Of a DNA stretch of 13,656 nucleotides, positions 1-6,617 are shown one piece after another. The translations under genes were made by a program, and so were the position numbers. The notes beneath the pieces were generated by a model. That model saw nothing but the letters and a program-made list of their open reading frames with translations, was not told where the DNA came from and did not search any database. The DNA is taken from positions 1-13,656 of the forward strand of contig CAJBVU010000305.1 of NCBI GenBank assembly GCA_903959115.1, given 5' to 3'. Each line of letters starts with the position of its first letter. The stretch's first letter is position 1. This DNA is from an uncultured Bacteroidota bacterium (GTDB lineage: Bacteria; Bacteroidota; Bacteroidia; NS11-12g; UBA955).

Positions 1-219
1 AAAAATAACGCCATCGTTGGGAAAAACGTTCACGTGTACAACACCACCGAAAGCCTCGTTTTCAACAACTCACACAAGCTGATTGTAGTAAACGGCGTAG
101 ACAATATCGTCATTGTTGAATCAGACGAAGTTCTCTTGGTCATGAACAAAGACAAAGAACAAGAATTGCGCACCATTGTGAACGAAATCAAAGACCGTTA
201 CAAAGGAAAATTCAATTAA
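1..219 (+). CDS. manC: Mannose-1-phosphate guanylyltransferase, C-terminal end (5' truncated by window)
   Basis: Reading frame 1 is open from the first base to the TAA at 217-219 and gives about 72 residues. The piece matches the C-terminal tail typical of bacterial GDP-mannose pyrophosphorylases: a short beta-helix-like stretch (VHVYNTTESLVFNNSHKL), then a VVNGVDNIVIVESDEVLLV block and a charged helix with KDKEQELRTIVNEIKDRYKG. The family converts mannose-1-phosphate and GTP to GDP-mannose in the cytoplasm, feeding GDP-mannose and GDP-fucose into surface glycans. The catalytic N-terminal nucleotidyltransferase domain lies outside the window, so the call rests on the tail alone. The GTG at 34 is an internal codon, not the start. 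A terminator-like hairpin lies about 100 bases downstream at 316-345. Confidence 0.82.
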   Translation, partial: KNNAIVGKNVHVYNTTESLVFNNSHKLIVVNGVDNIVIVESDEVLLVMNKDKEQELRTIVNEIKDRYKGKFN

Positions 220-223
220 ATTA

Positions 224-255
224 TTTTGCAATTTTTTCCAAAATCGTTATATTTG
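224..255 (+). promoter_or_regulatory. Bacteroidota-type promoter upstream of the leader/transporter
   Basis: A perfect TAnnTTTG box (TATATTTG, 248-255) is preceded by TTTTG at 224-228 with a 19-base spacer, which fits the known -33/-7 architecture of the Bacteroidota primary sigma factor. Transcription would be expected to begin about 4 bases after the box, near 259, exactly at the foot of the first hairpin (260-280). It starts just after the stop codon of the mannose-1-phosphate guanylyltransferase gene. It is the only good match I see between that gene and the transporter. Confidence 0.6.
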
Positions 256-258
256 TAT

Positions 259-345
259 TGTTATCGGTTATTTCGATAACGCCAACTGTTACGCGCTTTT
301 ATATACCAACATCCTGGCCGCTTTAATCAGCGGCCTTGATTTTTT
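259..345 (+). ncRNA. Candidate short RNA or transcription-attenuating leader with two hairpins
   Basis: The predicted transcript from the promoter at 224-255 would begin with a perfect 7-bp hairpin (GTTATCG at 260-266, CGATAAC at 274-280, 7-base loop). It continues through about 35 unpaired bases and ends in an intrinsic-terminator hairpin plus T-tract (316-345), giving an RNA of roughly 87 nt. Only 9 bases then separate it from the transporter ATG at 355. In addition, AACTGTT at 284-290 can pair, with one bulge, to AACAGGTT at 347-354 just before the ATG. Seen: promoter, hairpins and spacing. Inferred: that this is a discrete sRNA or a conditional leader. I do not recognise a known riboswitch class. 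It may equally be only the terminator of the upstream gene. Confidence 0.4.
316..345 (+). terminator. Rho-independent terminator
   Basis: A perfect 7-bp GC-rich stem, GGCCGCT (316-322) and AGCGGCC (329-335), encloses a 6-base loop (TTAATC) and is followed at once by TTGATTTTTT (336-345). This is a classical intrinsic terminator for plus-strand transcription. It can end the mannose-1-phosphate guanylyltransferase transcript and any RNA started at about 259. It sits unusually close to the next start codon, with 9 bases between. Confidence 0.75.
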
Positions 346-354
346 AAACAGGTT

Positions 355-1320
355 ATGGCTTCCGAAACTTCTCCTAGAACCAAAGCATTTATCGCACTGC
401 ATGTTGCCGTGTTCCTTTGGGGGTTTACAGCCATCCTCGGCAAGCTCATTTCTTACGGTTCAATTACCTTGGTTTGGCATCGAATGATGCTTACCGCCAT
501 CATTTATTTGTTGATGCCCCCCGTTTGGAAGTCGCTTAAAGGTCTTTCTCTTCATACGATATTTATCTTTTTTGGCATTGGACTACTGGTCTGCGCACAT
601 TGGCTTACCTTTTATGGAAGCATCAAATTGGGCAATTCTGTCTCCGTAACCTTGGCCTGCTTAGGCTCCGCATCCTTTTTTGCATCCATCATTGAACCTC
701 TTGTACTCAAACAGCCCTTCTCCAAAAGAGATATTTATATGGGCCTGATTGTGGTCCTTGGAATCCTGTTTATCTATTTCTCACTGCCCGAAAATCAACC
801 GGGTCACGTGGCCAAAGTCGGCGATGTTTCTTATGGATGGGCGGTCATCACCGGACTTTTAAGTGCCGCTCTCGCCGCTACATTTACTACGCTCAACAAG
901 GCCAATATCCATCGCGCCAAACCCCTTGCTATCTCAACCTTGGAAATGATTTCGGGAGCTCTCGTTTTGTCAGCAGTTGTCGCCCTGATTTCAACCGACC
1001 ATATTCCTTGGCTGCCTCCTCTTGATCTCGATTTACTCAAGTTAGAAAATATCACAACAGGTCCTTGGGATTTAATTTGGATTATTCTGCTCGCATTGTT
1101 ATGCACCAACCTAACCTTTTACTTGGGAACCTATGCCCTTAATCAGCTTAGCGCCTTTACCGCAAACCTCACAGTGAACCTCGAACCAATCTACGGAATA
1201 GTTCTAGGTGCTGTAATTTTCAACGAAAACAAAGACCTCAATATCTGGTTTTACACCGGCGCATTCATCATCCTAGGTGCCATTTTCACCCAAGCGTATC
1301 TGTCAAGTAAAAAGAATTAA
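355..1320 (+). CDS. EamA/DMT-superfamily transporter (10-TM permease)
   Basis: A 321-residue, strongly hydrophobic protein with the length and pattern of the drug/metabolite transporter EamA family: about ten membrane helices arranged as two repeated five-helix halves. The first half begins with AFIALHVAVFLWGFTAILGK (residues about 11-30), whose WG and GK are typical of the first EamA helix. The second repeat begins near YGWAVITGLLSAALAATFTT, about residue 160. The C-terminal end carries LNLEPIYG-like LTVNLEPIYGIVLGAVIF, the conserved penultimate-helix motif, then a short lysine tail. Substrates of this family (amino acids, metabolites, drugs) cannot be told from sequence. The ATG follows a terminator hairpin by 9 bases, and no clear ribosome-binding site is visible. 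Its stop overlaps the proS stop on the other strand. Confidence 0.88.
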   Translation: MASETSPRTKAFIALHVAVFLWGFTAILGKLISYGSITLVWHRMMLTAIIYLLMPPVWKSLKGLSLHTIFIFFGIGLLVCAHWLTFYGSIKLGNSVSVTLACLGSASFFASIIEPLVLKQPFSKRDIYMGLIVVLGILFIYFSLPENQPGHVAKVGDVSYGWAVITGLLSAALAATFTTLNKANIHRAKPLAISTLEMISGALVLSAVVALISTDHIPWLPPLDLDLLKLENITTGPWDLIWIILLALLCTNLTFYLGTYALNQLSAFTANLTVNLEPIYGIVLGAVIFNENKDLNIWFYTGAFIILGAIFTQAYLSSKKN

Positions 1321-2795
1321 TACGCTTTCGCGAATACCACTCTGCCTTTACTTGGCTTTCCTGAGTATACGCAAACACCGTCTTCCAATTTCTGATCAAT
1401 CGCAATACAACGTATGGTGGCCTTGGTCAATTCTTTGATCTTCTCTTCGGTCTCTCCCGTTCCATCCCAATGTGCAATGGCAAATCCCTCTTTTACGTTG
1501 ATTACCTCCAAAAATTCATCCCAACTATTAACCTCTTGGGTTTTTTCTTCACGATATTTTGCTGCGCGATCAAACAAATTTTGCTGTATCTCATCCATCA
1601 ATGAAACGATGCGCGACTGCAAATCATCCATGGCGACAACAAACTTCTCCTTGGTATCACGACGAGCGACTTCAACCGTGCCAGACTCTAAATCACGCAT
1701 ACCCACCGCCAAACGAACTGGAACCCCCTTTAGCTCCCATTCCGCAAACTTAAAGCCGGGCTTATATGTATCGCGATCATCAAACTTAACCGTTAATCCC
1801 AATGCTTTTAATTGAACCGAAAGTGGCTTCATGGCCTCCTTGATCTTCTCTAAATCTTCATCACTGCGATAAACAGGTACAATTACCACGTGAATCGGTG
1901 CCAACTTTGGCGGCAAAACCAAACCTTCATCGTCGCTGTGTGTCATAATCAACGCACCCATCAATCGGGTAGAAACGCCCCAACTAGTTGCCCAAACGTA
2001 TTCCAATTTGCCTTCCTTGCTCTGAAATTTCACATCAAAGGCCTTGGCGAAATTTTGTCCCAAAAAGTGACTTGTTCCCATTTGCAGCGCTTTTCCATCT
2101 TGCATCATCCCTTCGATGCAATAGGTATCATCGGCGCCGGCAAAACGTTCTTTTTCGGTTTTTACGCCTTTGATTACTGGCACAGCCATAAAGGTTTCGG
2201 CAAATTCAGAATATACTTCCAACATTTTCCGAGCTTCCACCAATGCTTCTTCTTTGGTTGCATGTGCGGTATGACCTTCTTGCCATAGGAATTCCGCTGT
2301 ACGCAAAAATAATCGGGTGCGCATTTCCCATCGAACCACGTTGGCCCATTGGTTAATTAGAATGGGTAGATCGCGATAACTCTGAATCCAATTTTTGTAT
2401 GTATTCCAGATGATGGCCTCTGAGGTAGGACGTACGATGAGTTCCTCTTCCAATTTGGAGTCAGGGTCGGCCATCAAATGACCAGGTTTATCCGGGTTTG
2501 CCTTTAAGCGATAGTGGGTAACCACGGCGCATTCTTTGGCGAAGCCTTCGGCGTTTTTTTCTTCTTTTTCGAAGAGGCTTTTGGGTACGAACAGCGGGAA
2601 ATAGGCATTGACGTGACCTGTTTCTTTGAACATGTCATCGAGTTGACGTTGCATTTTCTCCCAAATGGCGTAGCCATAGGGCTTAATGACCATGCAACCT
2701 TTCACGGCGCTATGCTCTGCTAGGTCGGCATTTTTAACCAGGTTATTATACCATTCACTGTAATTCTCGCTGCGTTTTACTTTTTCGAAAGCCAT
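1317..2795 (-). CDS. proS: Proline--tRNA ligase, archaeal/eukaryotic type without editing insertion
   Basis: 492 residues, class II aminoacyl-tRNA synthetase that charges tRNA(Pro) with proline in the cytoplasm. Visible signatures are the TxE proline-binding loop (RPTSEAI, about 122-128), motif 2 (RWEMRTRLFLRTAEFLWQEGHTAH, in parts, about 155-178) and motif 3 (THSDDEGLVLPPKLAP, about 285-300). An anticodon-binding domain follows, then a C-terminal domain ending in FAKAY, the characteristic terminal tyrosine of this form. The length and lack of a roughly 180-residue insertion between motifs 2 and 3 place it with the short type-3 ProRS rather than E. coli ProS. Such enzymes rely on separate factors to clear Ala-tRNA(Pro), which is inference here. 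The TAA lies inside the transporter stop (convergent, 4-base overlap). The start at 2795 is supported by homology and by a promoter box 14 bases upstream. Confidence 0.96.
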   Translation of the reverse strand: MAFEKVKRSENYSEWYNNLVKNADLAEHSAVKGCMVIKPYGYAIWEKMQRQLDDMFKETGHVNAYFPLFVPKSLFEKEEKNAEGFAKECAVVTHYRLKANPDKPGHLMADPDSKLEEELIVRPTSEAIIWNTYKNWIQSYRDLPILINQWANVVRWEMRTRLFLRTAEFLWQEGHTAHATKEEALVEARKMLEVYSEFAETFMAVPVIKGVKTEKERFAGADDTYCIEGMMQDGKALQMGTSHFLGQNFAKAFDVKFQSKEGKLEYVWATSWGVSTRLMGALIMTHSDDEGLVLPPKLAPIHVVIVPVYRSDEDLEKIKEAMKPLSVQLKALGLTVKFDDRDTYKPGFKFAEWELKGVPVRLAVGMRDLESGTVEVARRDTKEKFVVAMDDLQSRIVSLMDEIQQNLFDRAAKYREEKTQEVNSWDEFLEVINVKEGFAIAHWDGTGETEEKIKELTKATIRCIAIDQKLEDGVCVYSGKPSKGRVVFAKAY

Positions 2796-2809
2796 AATTG
2801 TAATGTTTA

Positions 2810-2817
2810 CAAAGTTA
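2810..2817 (-). promoter_or_regulatory. Likely -7 box of the proS promoter
   Basis: On the minus strand the sequence is TAACTTTG, a perfect TAnnTTTG match, ending 14 bases before the proS ATG. With a start point about 4 bases after the box, the proS mRNA would have a leader of about 10 nt. No convincing TTG is seen at the expected -33 position, where the sequence is C-rich. The call rests on the -7 box and its position. Confidence 0.5.
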
Positions 2818-2842
2818 AATTGTTTTGGGTTGGGGGGATGGG

Positions 2843-2914
2843 AAATTTTTTAAAAGAAGGACCCCCAGCGGCTGCGCCGCTGGGGGTCCCCACATTATCA
2901 AATTTTTTCAAGAA
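2843..2914. repeat. Perfect GC-rich palindrome flanked by near-identical T-rich direct repeats
   Basis: GGACCCCCAGCGGC (2859-2872), a TGC loop, and its exact complement GCCGCTGGGGGTCC (2876-2889) form a perfect 14-bp stem. Its very high GC content stands out against AT-rich intergenic DNA. The left flank AAATTTTTTAAAAGAA (2843-2858) and the right flank AAATTTTTTCAAGAA (2900-2914) are near-identical direct repeats. A separate 12-bp perfect palindrome, GAATTGCAATTC, overlaps the right flank at 2912-2923. Possible roles are a REP-like or MITE-like dispersed element and a terminator. Within this window it is single-copy, so dispersal cannot be shown. Confidence 0.65.
2846..2889 (-). terminator. 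Possible terminator of nrdJ on the minus strand
   Basis: Read on the minus strand, the 14-bp stem at 2889-2859 is followed directly by TTCTTTTAAAAAA. That is a T-rich run suited to intrinsic termination downstream of the nrdJ stop codon and upstream of the proS promoter. The tract is interrupted by one C and then turns into A residues, so it is not ideal. On the plus strand the T-run is 13 bases away from the stem, which fits poorly. Confidence 0.45.
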
Positions 2915-2943
2915 TTGCAATTCCTCGCAAATCCCCGCTTCGC

Positions 2944-5900
2944 TTAGCTACAACCCAAACTGTTTCCACAGTTTAAGCACTTATAACATGTTCCGCTGCG
3001 AACCGTAATATGACCGCATACGTTACACGCCGGAGCATCGCTCTGAATCTCTCTCATGTGATCTTGCATATCAAACTTGCTAGGCAAAGGCTCACTTGAA
3101 ACCACTGCTGGTGCCGCTGAAACCGCTGGTGATGGCTCTGGATTGAATACCGGACGGAATTCGCTAACTACCGGTGCCTCAACAGCCTCAGGTGCACGCA
3201 AATCACTTGGCTTCACCTGTACCAAATCCTCCCTGCGCAAATATTCAAAGCCCAACAATCTAAAGATATAATCTACAATTGATGTCGCGTTTTTCACGTT
3301 AGGATGACCTTCAACCATACCACTTGGCTCAAAACGAGTGAATGCAAACTTGTCTACGAACTCCTCCAAAGGCACACCGTACTGCAAGCCCACTGAAACC
3401 GCAATTGAGAAACAGTTCATCAAACTGCGGAAACTCGCACCCTCTTTGTGCATATCAATAAAGATCTCTCCCAATGTTCCATCATCATACTCTCCCGTAC
3501 GAACAAAAATTGTCTGTCCTCCCACACGGCCCTTTTGGGTAAATCCGTTTCTGCGGTTTGGCAAACGCTTCTTCTCTACGATGTTCGATAGCTGACGTTT
3601 GAACTTGGTATCAGGACTCTCACTCAAAATGCGCTTAGCAGCCTCTAAAACCATCTCTGGGGTCAACTCACCAACACTTGCAACCTTCGGTGCAGCAGCA
3701 CTGTCCGTTGAAGCCGTTGCTTTCTCTTCTGTATTGTCCTCTGAAGTTTCTGATTTATTGCTCAAAGGCTGACTCAATTTGCAACCATCGCGGTACAAAG
3801 CATTTGCCTTCAATCCCAAAGTCCAACTCAAATGGTAACACTCCTTGATTTCGTCAACCGTAGCCTCGTTTGGCAAGTTGATTGTCTTACTGATTGCTCC
3901 AGAAATAAATGGCTGAGCCGATGCCATCATACGAATGTGTGCATTGGCATGAATGAAACGAACTCCTTTATTACCACACTTGTTTGCGCAATCAAATACT
4001 GAATAATGCTCTTCCTTCAAATGAGGCGCACCTTCAATGGTCATTGTCCCTGCAACGAAATCATTACACTCAGCAATTTGCTCTCTAGTAAAGCCCAAAG
4101 CCTGCAACATGTTGAAACGCGGATTGTTGTACTGCGCTGAATCAAAGCCCAAACGCTGCAAAGTCTCTTCGCCCAATGAATATTGGTTAAATACAAATCC
4201 GATCTCAAATGCCATCGGTGCTTCTGACTCCAATTTCGCCAAATCTGCATCGTTGAAACCCAAAGCCGTTAAGCTATCGTGGTTGATATGAGGCGCACCC
4301 TTGAAGGTCTGGTGACCTTTTGCGTAATCAACGATGTCCTGCGTTTGCTTTACATCGTAACCCAAATGCTTCAATGCCACTGGCACCGTTTGGTTTACAA
4401 TTTTAAAGTAACCACCACCGCTCAATTTCTTATATTTCACCAAAGCAAAGTCAGGCTCGATACCCGTTGTATCGCAATCCATCAACAATCCGATGGTTCC
4501 AGTTGGTGCAATAACGGTAGATTGAGCATTACGGAAACCGTACTTCTCACCCCACTGTACTGCTTTGTCCCAAGCGTTACAAGCAGCTTTCAACAAGTAA
4601 TCTGGGCAATGCTTCTCATCCAAACAAACGGGCTTAATACCCAATCCTTCAAATGCCAAAGGTGTGTTGTATGCTGCATATCTATGGTTGCGGATAACGC
4701 GCAACATATGCTTCTTGTTTTTCTCGTACATACGGAATGGACCTTTCGCAGCAGCCATTTCCGCTGATGTCGCATAAGCCGTTCCTGTCAAAATTGCTGT
4801 GATCGCTCCGCAAATCGCCGTAGCCTCAGAAGAATCGTAAGGAATACCCGCGCTCATCAATACAGAACCCAAGTTGGCATAACCCAATCCCAATGTGCGA
4901 TAATCATAGCTCAACTGAGCCACTTCCTTTGATGGGAACTGAGCCATCAACACAGAAATTTCCAATACTGTAGTCCACAAACGGGCACTGTACTCGAATT
5001 TCTCCATGTCAAACGTCTTGCTGTCCTCATGAAAGAATTTTCTCAAGTTCAATGAAGCCAAGTTACAAGCAGTATTGTCCAAGAACATATACTCAGAACA
5101 TGGGTTAGAAGCGTTGATTCTTCCACCCTCTGGACAAGTGTGCCACTCATTGATCGTATCGTCGTACTGAACCCCAGGATCTGCACAAGCCCATGCAGCA
5201 TCACCAATTGCATCCCAAACTTCTTTGGCAGGCATGCTGTTCATCACTTCGCCGTTAGAACGTGCAATGAAATCCCAGCTTTCGCCTTTTTCCAACTTGT
5301 GGAAGAAACTATGTGGGATACGTACAGAGTTGTTACTGTTCTGTCCGCTCACCGTATTGTAGGCCTCGCCTTCGTAATCGTTAGAATATCCAGCAGCAAT
5401 CAATGCAGCCACCTTGCGCTCTTCTGTACTTTTCCATTTGATGAACTCCATGGCATCGGGGTGATCCAAATCCAAGCAGACCATCTTAGCGGCACGACGT
5501 GTAGTTCCGCCACTCTTGATAGCACCCGCAGAACGGTCGCCAATCTTCAAGAAACTCATCAAACCAGAACTTGTTCCGCCACCACTCAACTTCTCGCCAG
5601 ATCCACGAACCTTGCTGAAGTTAGTTCCCACACCAGAACCATATTTGAAAATACGCGCTTCACGAACCCACAAATCCATGATACCACCCTCGTTTACCAA
5701 ATCATCGTCAACCGACAAAATGAAACAAGCATGCGGTTGAGGACGCTCGTAAGCCGAGGTACTCTTCATCAACTTTTCAGTATCAGGATCTACAAAATAG
5801 TGACCCTGTGGTTTGCCCGTAATTGCATAACTATTGTGTAAGCCAGTATTGAACCACTGTGGTGAATTGGGAGCCGATTCCTGATTCAACAACGAATAAA

Positions 5901-6267
5901 TCAATTCATCATAAAACACCTGAGCATCAGATGCATTTTCAAAATAACCATACTTTTCACCCCAATGTCTCCAACATGCAGCAAGGCGATGAGCAACCTC
6001 CTTTACCGATCTTTCACTTCCCAAACTGCCATCCGCCTGAGGAACCCCTGCCTTACGGAAATACTTTTGTGCCAAAATATCTGTTGCTACCTGACTCCAT
6101 CCTTCCGGTACCTCAACATTCTTCATTTCAAAAACCACACTTCCGTCTGGCTTCTTAATAACTGATGTGCGATAATCGTACTTGAATAAATCAAAAGGAG
6201 ATACACCATCGGCGGTGTTCATGCGGGCGAAATTTAGCCCCTTGGTGTTAACTGTTTGTTGGCTCAT
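2944..6267 (-). CDS. nrdJ: Adenosylcobalamin-dependent (class II) ribonucleotide reductase
   Basis: 1107 residues. It reduces ribonucleotides to deoxyribonucleotides using a thiyl radical made from adenosylcobalamin, supplying dNTPs with or without oxygen. Visible catalytic features: Cys181 (PHACFIL) and Cys401 (TACNLASLNL) as the redox pair, and Cys390 with Glu392 in NPCSE as the radical cysteine and its partner. The phosphate-binding region is APTGTI...GIEP (about 587-605). A low-complexity Ser/Thr/Glu linker lies near 834-864. A TSCPD domain follows around 905-1015, then an Ala/Pro/Val-rich linker. The Cys-rich C-terminus (Cys 1081, 1084, 1094, 1097, 1100, 1106) resembles a zinc-ribbon/redox tail that re-reduces the active site. 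No N-terminal ATP-cone is visible. No nrdA/B or nrdD is in the window, and no cobalamin riboswitch was seen upstream. Its own promoter is proposed at 6324-6355. Confidence 0.96.
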   Translation of the reverse strand: MSQQTVNTKGLNFARMNTADGVSPFDLFKYDYRTSVIKKPDGSVVFEMKNVEVPEGWSQVATDILAQKYFRKAGVPQADGSLGSERSVKEVAHRLAACWRHWGEKYGYFENASDAQVFYDELIYSLLNQESAPNSPQWFNTGLHNSYAITGKPQGHYFVDPDTEKLMKSTSAYERPQPHACFILSVDDDLVNEGGIMDLWVREARIFKYGSGVGTNFSKVRGSGEKLSGGGTSSGLMSFLKIGDRSAGAIKSGGTTRRAAKMVCLDLDHPDAMEFIKWKSTEERKVAALIAAGYSNDYEGEAYNTVSGQNSNNSVRIPHSFFHKLEKGESWDFIARSNGEVMNSMPAKEVWDAIGDAAWACADPGVQYDDTINEWHTCPEGGRINASNPCSEYMFLDNTACNLASLNLRKFFHEDSKTFDMEKFEYSARLWTTVLEISVLMAQFPSKEVAQLSYDYRTLGLGYANLGSVLMSAGIPYDSSEATAICGAITAILTGTAYATSAEMAAAKGPFRMYEKNKKHMLRVIRNHRYAAYNTPLAFEGLGIKPVCLDEKHCPDYLLKAACNAWDKAVQWGEKYGFRNAQSTVIAPTGTIGLLMDCDTTGIEPDFALVKYKKLSGGGYFKIVNQTVPVALKHLGYDVKQTQDIVDYAKGHQTFKGAPHINHDSLTALGFNDADLAKLESEAPMAFEIGFVFNQYSLGEETLQRLGFDSAQYNNPRFNMLQALGFTREQIAECNDFVAGTMTIEGAPHLKEEHYSVFDCANKCGNKGVRFIHANAHIRMMASAQPFISGAISKTINLPNEATVDEIKECYHLSWTLGLKANALYRDGCKLSQPLSNKSETSEDNTEEKATASTDSAAAPKVASVGELTPEMVLEAAKRILSESPDTKFKRQLSNIVEKKRLPNRRNGFTQKGRVGGQTIFVRTGEYDDGTLGEIFIDMHKEGASFRSLMNCFSIAVSVGLQYGVPLEEFVDKFAFTRFEPSGMVEGHPNVKNATSIVDYIFRLLGFEYLRREDLVQVKPSDLRAPEAVEAPVVSEFRPVFNPEPSPAVSAAPAVVSSEPLPSKFDMQDHMREIQSDAPACNVCGHITVRSGTCYKCLNCGNSLGCS

Positions 6268-6317
6268 GGTTAATTCAATTGGGTTGTGATGATTTTATTG
6301 ATTTAAAAGTTTTTTGT

Positions 6318-6334
6318 GAATAGCAAATCTATTC
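6318..6334. promoter_or_regulatory. Inverted repeat overlapping the nrdJ -7 box (candidate operator)
   Basis: GAATAG (6318-6323), CAAAT, CTATTC (6329-6334) is a perfect 6-bp inverted repeat with a 5-base centre. It covers the proposed -7 box TAGATTTG and the expected start point of nrdJ, the usual location for a repressor site. No regulator is identified, and a 6-bp repeat can arise by chance in AT-rich DNA. Confidence 0.35.
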
Positions 6335-6355
6335 TAGTAAATGCATCCCACCCAA
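6324..6355 (-). promoter_or_regulatory. Likely nrdJ promoter
   Basis: On the minus strand TTG (6355-6353) and TAGATTTG (6331-6324) are separated by 21 bases, fitting the Bacteroidota -33/-7 pattern with a perfect -7 box. Transcription would start near 6320, leaving a leader of about 52 nt before the nrdJ ATG at 6267. This is longer than at the other promoters in the window. Confidence 0.55.
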
Positions 6356-6560
6356 TCATGTTTTCCACACAAATGACTCAAACCCTTGATAAATTTGGCT
6401 TTAGACTGTTGAAAACACGTTAACCCAACAACGACGGGCCTTCGCGTGTATAAAGCTATATATCAATTAGTTATGTATGACATAAAAAGTAGACATCGCA
6501 CAAAAAAACAAAAAAATCACCCCCATAGCTCACAATTTCCCAAGTCCCAACGAAATTCAC

Positions 6561-6568
6561 TTACTTTG
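6561..6568 (+). promoter_or_regulatory. Weak candidate -7 box for the gene at 6618
   Basis: TTACTTTG matches TAnnTTTG at seven of eight positions (A expected at position 2). It lies 49 bases before the ATG at 6618. No clear TTG was found at the -33 position, so this is only a candidate. Confidence 0.3.
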
Positions 6569-6617
6569 TACAATGGGTTTGGTATTAAAACCGCTTAAAA
6601 ATACGCTCCGTTAAATC

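Larger units (their letters stand above)
6268..6617. other. Divergent intergenic regulatory region between nrdJ and the two-helix membrane protein gene
   Basis: 350 bases with no supportable ORF, tRNA or known RNA gene. It is AT-rich with A-tracts near 6500-6520. It contains the proposed nrdJ promoter (minus, 6324-6355) overlapped by an inverted repeat (6318-6334). A second, widely spaced inverted repeat, TGTTTTCCACA/TGTTGAAAACA, lies at 6359-6369 and 6407-6417. A weaker plus-strand promoter candidate is at 6561-6568. The B12-box and GCCACTG-type core of a cobalamin riboswitch were looked for on the minus strand and not found. Confidence 0.6.

Noticed and set aside
5140..5841. A 233-codon open frame on the plus strand opposite nrdJ
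   Set aside because: It is antisense to conserved catalytic parts of nrdJ, its translation has no recognisable domain, and no promoter or ribosome-binding site precedes it. It is a shadow of nrdJ codon use, as is the shorter one at 4279-4767.
6451..6480. Possible NrdR box around GCTATATATC
   Set aside because: It resembles the AT-rich centre of NrdR sites only weakly and lacks the second properly spaced copy expected for NrdR.
6268..6617. Cobalamin riboswitch upstream of the B12-dependent reductase
   Set aside because: I looked on the minus strand for the B12 box and the GCCACTG-type core and found neither. Only about 50 nt separate the proposed start from the ATG, too short for this riboswitch.
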